Assembly: GCA_036399715.1 (NCBI GenBank)
Contig: DASWMO010000140.1
Span: forward strand, 1-39,108
Length of the DNA: 39,108 nt
Origin: DASVSE01 sp036399715
Lineage (GTDB): Bacteria; Bacteroidota; Rhodothermia; Rhodothermales; Rubricoccaceae
Direction of reading: 5' to 3'
The position numbers were made by a program, and so were the translations under genes. Of this stretch, positions 33,342 to 39,108 are shown piece by piece (the stretch's first letter is position 1; every line of letters begins with the position of its first letter). The notes under the pieces are model-generated. The model did no database searches and had not been told where the DNA came from. It was given only the letters and a program-made list of their open reading frames with translations.

Positions 33342-33779
33342 TCAGTGGTCTCCGATGACCTGCCCGGTGTGCGGCCGCGTGTCGCCGCCGAAATTCAGGC
33401 GGTGCGGGACGTCGTTGCGCTGCGGGGCCGGGTTGACGAGGCCGCCGGTGATCGGCGTTTCGAGAGCGGCGACGAATGGCGCGACGGACGAGAACAGGAA
33501 GTCCTGCTGGAGCTCGTACATCTCGGGCGTGAAGCCGGCTGCGTCGCCGTCGTGCCCGACGAGGTCGAGGTAGAGCGTGCGCGGCCAGTCCGGGAAGCGG
33601 TCCTGCGCGTCGCGGAGGCGCGCCATGAGGCCGCGCGCGGCCGCCTCGAACGTGTCGTCCGGCCCGACGACGTGGTACACGGCGACGGTGTTGTCGAAGC
33701 CGGCGTAGACGCCGGGCAGGTCCGGCTTGGCGTAGTCCGGGACGAAGGCGGAGTCGGGGGCGTCGGGAGCGTCGGACAC
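33342..33779 (-). CDS. Hypothetical protein (145 aa) upstream of ggt
   Basis: This 145-residue protein starts at a GTG (33779) with an acidic leader (SDAPDAPDSAFVPDYAKPD), continues with AGFDNTVAVYHVVGPDDTFEAAARGL, an amphipathic helix, and LYLDLVGHDGDAAGFTPEMYELQQDFLF, and ends with a polar GGLVNPAPQRN segment. It has no signal peptide or membrane helix. The EMYELQQDFLFSSVAPFVAALETP region looks like a helical hairpin. I do not recognise the family. It lies 25 bases after the degenerate kinase and three bases before ggt, so it belongs to this operon. Confidence 0.72.
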   Translation of the reverse strand: MSDAPDAPDSAFVPDYAKPDLPGVYAGFDNTVAVYHVVGPDDTFEAAARGLMARLRDAQDRFPDWPRTLYLDLVGHDGDAAGFTPEMYELQQDFLFSSVAPFVAALETPITGGLVNPAPQRNDVPHRLNFGGDTRPHTGQVIGDH

Positions 33780-33804
33780 GGGGGCGGCGGGCGGGGGCCG
33801 CAAC

Positions 33805-35949
33805 CTACGCTGCGCTCTCGGCTGAGGTCCACCCGGAGTGGGCGAGATCGGCGAACGGGTGCTCGGCACCGATCGGGCCGTCGAGCGCGCCGAACGGGTC
33901 GCCGAGCGGGTCGCCGAAGAGGCCGTCGGGCAGGAGCATGTCGGGCCTGAGCATGGCGGGCGCCTCGTACGCCTCGGCGACGCCCACGGGCGACGCGAAG
34001 AGGAGCACATCGGGCGGAATCGCCTCCGGCGGCAGGTCCACGACGACGGCTGCGTGGCGCGGCAGGCGGACCGTCCGGCGCCACAGCGGCCCGGCCGGCA
34101 CATCGACGGAGCCGCCGAGCCGCTCGACGAGCCGCTCGACGAGCCGGTCCACAGACGCCGGCGGCAGGCCGGTCGCGGCATCCGCCGCGACTGAGTCGCG
34201 GACGCCGACGTCGAACACGAGGCGGCTGCCGTCGTCGGTGAGGCGCGTGTCGACGTGGCGCGCCCCCGGGACGGCTGTTGCCTCGTCCACGATGGCCCGC
34301 ACGACGCGCCCGACGAGGGCGGGGTCCATCAGCAGCGGCACGCGCGTGACGGCCGCTTCGTACGAGATCTCGACGCCGGCTTCGCGGGCGGCGGCCGCAG
34401 CGGTGCGGACGGCGTCGCGGACGACCGCGGCGGCATCTACGGGCACGAGGGCGATCGAGACGCGGACGGCCTCGGCAAGGGCGACCGCCGCGTCGAGCGT
34501 CGCGAGCAGCTGGTGCGTCGAGCGCGTGATGACATCGCGGATCTGCTCCGGCTCGCCCTCGGCGAGGTCCGGCCCGAGCAGTTCGGCGTAGCCGAGGATG
34601 GTCGTGAGCGGCGTCCGGACGTCGCGGTGGAGGCGCTCGAAGAGGCTGGCCTGTTCGACTGCGGCGGCCTCGGCAAGGTGGCGGCGCTCGCTCGCGACGC
34701 GCAGGCCCGCTTCGCGGTTCGTCACGTCCTCGGCGACGAACGAGACGCACGGCGCGAGATGCCCGTCGGTGTCGTGAACGTCGAGCCGCGTCAGAGTCGC
34801 CTCGATGCTGCGGGTGCCAGCAGGTGTTTCGAGCGCGAGCAGGATCGGCGGCAGGCTCGTCCCGACGTCGCAGGCGAGGGCGCGGCGCGTGCCCGCGGCC
34901 CACAGACGCCCGGCGTAGCCGTCAATGCCGACCTCAGCCGCGAGGCGGCCCGCGAGCGCGTCGGCCTCAATCCCGATGAGGCGCGCCGCGGCCGCGTTGA
35001 CGCTCACGAACCGGACCGCCCCGTCGCCTGCGAGCGTCGTGAGCCCCATCGCGACCGGCGCGCGGTCTACGAACGCAGCGAGGGCCGCCTCGCGGTCGGC
35101 AAGGCGCCGCGCGGCTTCACGCCCGCCAACCGCCGACCCGACCCAGCGCGCGAGCGACTCGACGAGTGCACGGTCGTCCTCGGAGAACGGCGCCGCCCGG
35201 GCGGCCCGCCCGACGGCGACGAGCGTCCCGACGGTCCGGCCGCCGGCGAAGACGGGAGCACCGAGGTAGGCCCCCCGCCCGTCGCCCAGGCCGTCGATGG
35301 CGACAGGGCCGTCCGCAGTCGCCGTGATCGCGCACGGCAGGTCGGCGACGGGAGTCGGGACGGCGGGCAGCAGCCCGAGCGGGTCCACGATGGATTCGGG
35401 TGTCCACGTCCCCTCGTCGATGCGGGCGAAGGCGGCGGCGTCGAGGCCGAGGGTGTCGGCGAGGCCGGCGAGGCCGATCGCGAGGCGCTCGTCGAAGGTG
35501 CCGGTGTGCGTGGCGACGCGGTGGAGCAGGCGGCCGCGGAAGTCCTCGGATGCCTCGGCGGGCGGCCCCTCGGGAGACCCGGCGACGAGGTGAACGAGCA
35601 TCATCGCATCTGCGAACGCCGCCAGCCACGCCGAATCAAGCGCGACGCCGTCGAGGCCGAGCACGAGCAGCGACAGGGCTCCGGCGCACTGCCCAGCGGC
35701 CAGGTGAACGCCCTCCACGACCGCCGACACGTCCAGCGCCGTCGGCTCGCTGCCGAGGGCGTCCGCGAGCAGCGGAAGGGCCGCAAACGGCACCCCGGCT
35801 GCGGCGACGAGGTGCTGCTGCCCGCCCGATGCGCGGTACAGGTGCACGGCGGCCGCCCCGAGGTGGTGGGCGATCAGGCGGAGGGCCGCCTCGGCTGCGG
35901 AAGTCGGACCGGGGATCAGCCCGATGTCGGGGACGGCAGCGTGAGACAC
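33805..35949 (-). CDS. Degenerate (probably inactive) histidine kinase with GAF and PAS domains
   Basis: This 714-residue cytoplasmic protein has the layout of a sensor kinase: two GAF-like regions (about 15-120 and 145-280), PAS (about 295-415), a dimerisation helix (about 425-495) and an ATPase-like domain (500-620), plus an unusual acidic, Pro-rich tail of 90 residues. Key residues are missing. Where the H box should read SHEIRTPL it reads HRDVRTPL, so the phosphoacceptor His is R442. The N box reads AIVDEATA, without either Asn. The G1 box DVGVRDS is broken and no G2 GTGLGL is found. I infer a pseudokinase that may sense and scaffold but not phosphorylate. The GTG at 35949 is the only good start. 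It heads an operon with an unknown protein, ggt and the NPP gene. Confidence 0.85.
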   Translation of the reverse strand: MSHAAVPDIGLIPGPTSAAEAALRLIAHHLGAAAVHLYRASGGQQHLVAAAGVPFAALPLLADALGSEPTALDVSAVVEGVHLAAGQCAGALSLLVLGLDGVALDSAWLAAFADAMMLVHLVAGSPEGPPAEASEDFRGRLLHRVATHTGTFDERLAIGLAGLADTLGLDAAAFARIDEGTWTPESIVDPLGLLPAVPTPVADLPCAITATADGPVAIDGLGDGRGAYLGAPVFAGGRTVGTLVAVGRAARAAPFSEDDRALVESLARWVGSAVGGREAARRLADREAALAAFVDRAPVAMGLTTLAGDGAVRFVSVNAAAARLIGIEADALAGRLAAEVGIDGYAGRLWAAGTRRALACDVGTSLPPILLALETPAGTRSIEATLTRLDVHDTDGHLAPCVSFVAEDVTNREAGLRVASERRHLAEAAAVEQASLFERLHRDVRTPLTTILGYAELLGPDLAEGEPEQIRDVITRSTHQLLATLDAAVALAEAVRVSIALVPVDAAAVVRDAVRTAAAAAREAGVEISYEAAVTRVPLLMDPALVGRVVRAIVDEATAVPGARHVDTRLTDDGSRLVFDVGVRDSVAADAATGLPPASVDRLVERLVERLGGSVDVPAGPLWRRTVRLPRHAAVVVDLPPEAIPPDVLLFASPVGVAEAYEAPAMLRPDMLLPDGLFGDPLGDPFGALDGPIGAEHPFADLAHSGWTSAESAA

Positions 35950-36070
35950 GGGCGGCGGAGAAGGCGGACCGGGTGTATCGGCCTTCCCTCCGTCATCCTT
36001 TATCAGAGCGGCGAACGGACTGGATGTCGACCAGAACGCTCGCCCATACCCCGAATGCGGCCCGCAGAGC

Positions 36071-36988
36071 TCAGCGCGCGACCGAAACCGGCTGCACGTC
36101 GCGCAGCGCGCCTGCCTCGGCGACGACGAAGTAGAGGCCTGGCGCGAGCCCGTCCGTGCGCACGAGGAGCGTGTTCGCTCCGGCCGCGCGGCGCTCGTCG
36201 GCGACGACGCGGACCGTCCGGCCGCGGCCGTCGACGAGGCGGACGCGCACGTCGGCTGCTTCTGCGAGCGTGAGCCGCAGCGCGGCGACGCCCGTCCGGA
36301 CGGGGTTCGGGTGCGGCGCGCCGAGCGCGAGGCGTGGGGCCGCCTCGGGCGCATCCCCGGCCGCGAGGCCGCCGACGCTCACCGTCTGCGCCGTCGTGTA
36401 GATGTAGTCGCCGGCCGAGTTGCCGCCCGAGCCGTTCAAATCGCCGCCGTTGGCGGCGTTGCCGGCGGCCGTAAAACGAACCGTCGCGGGTGCGTTCGGG
36501 GCCGTCCAGTTGAAGGTCCACGACGACCGCGTCGTGCCGGTCGTCGTGTGCGTGATGGTGCGGTCGGCGCCGAACGTCGCGCGCGTGTTGGCAGCATCCG
36601 TCACGGTGGACGTGCCGGTGATGGCGCCCGAGGCGTCGCGGGCGGCGATCTCGAAGCCCTGCCGACGGCCCGTGGCCGAGCCCGGTGCGGGCGTCGTCGT
36701 GTTGACGACCGTGACCGTGACCGGGACCGTCTGCCCGGGCTGAACGGCGCTCGGGACGCTCACAGAAACGCTCCCCGTGCCGCTGTTGAGCGCGTACGAA
36801 TCGTGGCAGCCGGACGTCGAGCACGTCTGCACGATGCCGCTGGGTTCGAGCAGCGAGCCGTCGAAGCCGCCCGGCGAGCCGGACGGGTACGTCGCCGCGG
36901 GGCGCGGCGCACCGAGTACCGCCGCGGCGGCGAGCACGACGACGGCGGCGGATGTGGACGCGAGGGCGCGGAGCGGGAGGCGGATCAT
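36071..36988 (-). CDS. Secreted CX4CH (choice-of-anchor V-like) protein with T9SS sorting domain
   Basis: This 305-residue protein has a signal peptide (cleavage near residue 32, PAATYPSGSPG), then the motif C-STSG-CH (C56, C61, H62) followed by a beta-sandwich domain with repeated Thr/Val strands, and a C-terminal type IX sorting domain (about 225-305, GLAPGLYFVVAEAG). The layout fits choice-of-anchor V proteins of Bacteroidetes, which often carry CxxCH. The spacing here is CX4CH, so covalent haem binding is possible but unproven. The start ATG overlaps the stop of the PQQ-type sugar dehydrogenase (ATGA, 36985-36988), so the two are translationally coupled. The protein should be on the cell surface or released. 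Confidence 0.8.
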   Translation of the reverse strand: MIRLPLRALASTSAAVVVLAAAAVLGAPRPAATYPSGSPGGFDGSLLEPSGIVQTCSTSGCHDSYALNSGTGSVSVSVPSAVQPGQTVPVTVTVVNTTTPAPGSATGRRQGFEIAARDASGAITGTSTVTDAANTRATFGADRTITHTTTGTTRSSWTFNWTAPNAPATVRFTAAGNAANGGDLNGSGGNSAGDYIYTTAQTVSVGGLAAGDAPEAAPRLALGAPHPNPVRTGVAALRLTLAEAADVRVRLVDGRGRTVRVVADERRAAGANTLLVRTDGLAPGLYFVVAEAGALRDVQPVSVAR

Positions 36989-38451
36989 CGGGCGCGGACG
37001 AGGCGAAGGGTGGTGCGGGTGCCGTCGGCAGCCGCCAGACGGACAAGGTAGACGCCCGGCGCGAGGCCCGCCCCGTCGACCGCGACCGAGCGGCGCTCGC
37101 CGGCGGCCACGTCCGCGTCGAGCAGGACGGCGAGTTCGCGGCCGAGCGCGTCGGACAGCGTCACGCGTGCCCGCCCCCCCGCGACGAGTGCGACGTCGAC
37201 GACCGCGCGGTTGCGGAACGGGTTGGCGGTCGCGAGGCGCAGCGCCGGCGCCGCGGCTGGGGCCTCCGCCTCGCCCGCAACGGCCGTCGCGACGAAGCGC
37301 ATGATGCTGGACGTCCCGGTCGCCTCCTTGAGCATGTAGAGTTCACCGGCCGCATCCTCGCCGAAGGCGATGAGCCCGAAGCCCACATTCGCGAGCGTCG
37401 CGCGCGTCGCGGTCGTGCCGTCGTAGGCCAGCGCCCAGACGGCGCCCGTGCAGTAGTCGCCGAAGAGGTAGCGGCCCGAGAGGTCCGGGTTGCGCGCGCC
37501 GCGGTACACCGTCCCGCCCGTGATGGAGCACTCGTCGGCCCCATCCTGGCTGCTGTACTCGTAGATAGGGTCGATGAGGCCCGCCGTCGTGCAGCCTGTC
37601 GACGGGCTGTAGCAGTGCATGCCCTCGCGGATCCGCCAGCCATAGTTGCCGCCGGCCGTCACGAGGTTGATCTCCTCCCAGCTGTTCTGCCCGACATCGG
37701 CGCCCCAGAGCTGACCGGTCGTCCGGTCGAAGGAGAACTTGAACATGTTGCGGAGGCCGTAGGCGTAGATCTCCTCGCGGTAGCCGTCCGTGTTGCCGAC
37801 GAACGGGTTGCTCGGCGGGATGCCGTAGTTCAGGCCGCCGGCCGGGTTGTCGACATCGAAGCGGAGCAGCTTGCCCAGCAGGACCGTCCGGTTCTGGGCG
37901 CGGTTGCCGGGGTCGCCGCCCGAGCCGCCATCGCCGAGCGAGAGGTAGAGGTAGCCGTCGGGCCCGAAGGCGAGCTTGCCGCCGTTGTGGTTCGAAAACG
38001 GCTGCGCGACCGTGAGCAGGATTTGGGCGCTCGCGGGGTCGAACACGGCCGGGTTCGTCGCGGAGCGCGTGTAGCGCGCCAGGACCGTCCGCCCATCGGT
38101 CCGGCCCGAGTAGTGGACGTACAGGTAGCCGTTGGCCGCGAAGTTGGGGTGGAACGCCATTCCCAGAAAGCCCTGCTCGCCGCTGTTCTGGACGACGCTC
38201 GTGATGTCGAGCACGGTCGTCGCCGTGGTCGTCGTGCGGGCATTGGCGAACGCGCGGACGCGGCCGGCCTTCTCGGCGACGTACACGAGGCCGCTGCCGT
38301 CGTTGGCGTGCGTGAGCTCGATCGGCGTCGCGAACGAGAGGCTCGGGAAAGCGGGCTCGAGGGCCGACGTCGTCTGGGCGTGGGCGCCGAACGCGAGCAG
38401 AGCGAGTGCTGCCGGGAGGGCGCGCACGGCAAGGCGTGAGGATCGAATCAT
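36985..38451 (-). CDS. PQQ-dependent sugar dehydrogenase-like protein with T9SS sorting domain
   Basis: This 488-residue secreted protein has a signal peptide (cleavage after AHAQ, residue 25), a six-bladed beta propeller of the soluble aldose sugar dehydrogenase family (about 30-385) and a type IX sorting domain (about 405-488, GLAPGVYLVRLAAADGTRT). Family signatures include GEQGFLGMAFHPNF, SNHNGGKLAFGPDGYLYLSL, GDGGSGGDP, EEIYAYGLRN and WGADVGQNSWEEIN. These enzymes oxidise sugars with PQQ and calcium and pass electrons to an acceptor such as a cytochrome. No PQQ synthesis genes are visible. Residues lining the PQQ site look conserved, but a non-catalytic propeller remains possible. The downstream CX4CH protein is translationally coupled and could accept electrons. 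Confidence 0.9.
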   Translation of the reverse strand: MIRSSRLAVRALPAALALLAFGAHAQTTSALEPAFPSLSFATPIELTHANDGSGLVYVAEKAGRVRAFANARTTTTATTVLDITSVVQNSGEQGFLGMAFHPNFAANGYLYVHYSGRTDGRTVLARYTRSATNPAVFDPASAQILLTVAQPFSNHNGGKLAFGPDGYLYLSLGDGGSGGDPGNRAQNRTVLLGKLLRFDVDNPAGGLNYGIPPSNPFVGNTDGYREEIYAYGLRNMFKFSFDRTTGQLWGADVGQNSWEEINLVTAGGNYGWRIREGMHCYSPSTGCTTAGLIDPIYEYSSQDGADECSITGGTVYRGARNPDLSGRYLFGDYCTGAVWALAYDGTTATRATLANVGFGLIAFGEDAAGELYMLKEATGTSSIMRFVATAVAGEAEAPAAAPALRLATANPFRNRAVVDVALVAGGRARVTLSDALGRELAVLLDADVAAGERRSVAVDGAGLAPGVYLVRLAAADGTRTTLRLVRAR

Positions 38452-38476
38452 CGATGAGCAGCGGTGTGGACAGGCC

Positions 38477-38485
38477 CGAAGTATA
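38477..38485 (-). promoter_or_regulatory. Possible -7 element of the sugar dehydrogenase operon
   Basis: TATACTTCG on the minus strand lies 25 bases before the ATG at 38451, next to the opposing TAGCTTGC element at 38492. The two would form back-to-back promoters for the sugar dehydrogenase and the DUF1684 gene. Confidence 0.28.
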
Positions 38486-38491
38486 GGGCCG

Positions 38492-38499
38492 TAGCTTGC
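38492..38499 (+). promoter_or_regulatory. Possible -7 element of the DUF1684 lipoprotein
   Basis: TAGCTTGC in the context CGTAGCTTGCCG lies 25 bases before the GTG at 38525. Confidence 0.3.
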
Positions 38500-38524
38500 C
38501 GGCGCACAGCCCCTCTCCGCTGCC

Positions 38525-39108
38525 GTGGCCTGCTTTCGGCTGTTTTCCCCGACGCTTGCGGCGCTTGTCTGCTTCGCCAGCGGCTGCCGCGCGCCGGAGC
38601 CGTCGCTCCCCGTCGACCGGCCTGCCCTGCACGCGGCGTGGACGGAGTGGACGGCCGAGCGCGACGCCCTGTTCAGATCGGCCGAGAGCCCGCTGCCCGA
38701 GGCCGAGCGGGCCGCCTTCGCAGGCCTCCCCTACTTCCCGTACGACAGCGCGTTCGCCGTCGCGGCCGCCCTCGTCCCGGCCGTCTCGACGGACACGGTC
38801 TCCTTTCCGACCTCGACCGGCGAGCTACGCCCGATGGTCCGGGCCGGGCAGCTCGTGTTTACCGCCGGCGGCGTCGAGCGGCGCCTCGTCGCCTACACGC
38901 AGGTCGGGCCGGGTGCGGGCGCAGGCGAGCTGTTCGTGCCGTTCCGCGACGGGACGTCCGGGGGCGAGACCTACGGCGGCGGGCGCTACCTCGACCTGCC
39001 GGTCGCGCCCTTGGGGGCCTACGCGCTGGACTTCAACCGCGCCTACCACCCGTACTGCGTGTACTCGGACGCGTACTCGTGCCCGCTCCCGCCGGCCGAG
39101 AACACGCT
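38525..39108 (+). CDS. DUF1684 family lipoprotein (3' end outside window)
   Basis: The first 194 residues of a lipoprotein are visible. The start is a GTG at 38525, giving a hydrophobic signal with lipobox CFASGC (C21). The mature part shows DUF1684 signatures in order: AWTEWTAERDALFRSAESPL, FAGLPYFPYD, FVPFRDGTSGGETYGGGRYLDL, and LDFNRAYHPYCVYSDAYSCP followed by PPAEN. The family is widespread in Bacteroidetes and others but has no known function. The visible part lacks only the extreme C-terminus, usually about 20 residues. It is divergent from the sugar dehydrogenase operon (73 bases). Confidence 0.88.
   Translation, partial: MACFRLFSPTLAALVCFASGCRAPEPSLPVDRPALHAAWTEWTAERDALFRSAESPLPEAERAAFAGLPYFPYDSAFAVAAALVPAVSTDTVSFPTSTGELRPMVRAGQLVFTAGGVERRLVAYTQVGPGAGAGELFVPFRDGTSGGETYGGGRYLDLPVAPLGAYALDFNRAYHPYCVYSDAYSCPLPPAENT

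Noticed and set aside
34117..34155. 12-bp repeats (CGCTCGACGAGC) in the degenerate kinase as a mobile or regulatory repeat
   Set aside because: They code the in-frame LVER-LVER segment of the protein and need no other explanation.
31740..36273. Two very long plus-strand open frames opposite ggt and the degenerate kinase
   Set aside because: They cross gene boundaries and show no family motif.

Overview
The window is very GC-rich, densely coded bacterial chromosome. Three secreted proteins carry type IX secretion (T9SS/Por) C-terminal sorting domains, and there is an Oar-like TonB-dependent receptor, many lipoproteins and a Bacteroidetes-style alternative GlmU. Start codons lack Shine-Dalgarno sequences, and a recurring TAnnTTcG element resembles the -7 box of Bacteroidetes sigma-A promoters. 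My inference is a Rhodothermota member, probably Rubricoccaceae (Rubrivirga/Rubricoccus-like). Codon use looks uniform and I see no insertion sequence, integrase, CRISPR array, rRNA or tRNA.

Layout. 1-4172: a giant GAF/PAS sensor histidine kinase that runs off the left edge, followed upstream by a decayed copy of its own N-terminal GAF domain. 4173-9445: recG, a small unknown protein, a 6-TM histidine kinase and a putative outer-membrane protein. 9499-15123: phosphodiesterase, SpoIIE-type PP2C phosphatase, alternative GlmU, transaldolase, a 2-TM protein, a Nudix hydrolase and an FKBP lipoprotein. 15178-19714 (minus): an operon of CBM48-GH13 amylase lipoprotein, an unknown protein and a 5'-nucleotidase lipoprotein. 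19781-22200: a release-factor-like protein and MgtC on minus, divergent from thyA-folA on plus. 22250-23971: a second membrane histidine kinase, which overlaps tail-to-tail with a secreted endonuclease. 25367-29978: Oar-like TonB receptor plus Calx-beta/OB-fold lipoprotein. 30057-35949 (minus): a probable operon of degenerate histidine kinase, unknown protein, gamma-glutamyltranspeptidase and NPP-type phosphodiesterase, with a 21-bp tandem repeat between the last two. 36071-38451 (minus): PQQ-type sugar dehydrogenase coupled to a secreted CX4CH protein. The right edge holds the start of a DUF1684 lipoprotein.

How the genes may work together. The strongest theme is extracellular scavenging of nucleic acid, nucleotide and phosphate: secreted endonuclease I, TonB receptor, OB-fold lipoprotein, NPP phosphodiesterase lipoprotein and, further left, a 5'-nucleotidase lipoprotein. 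The other themes are signalling (four sensor-kinase-like proteins and a PP2C phosphatase), starch or oligosaccharide use, and housekeeping (recG, thyA-folA, GlmU, transaldolase). The observations most worth a second look are the kinase-dead histidine kinase of the GGT operon, the in-frame heptad repeat joining GGT and NPP, and the translationally coupled PQQ dehydrogenase/CX4CH pair.
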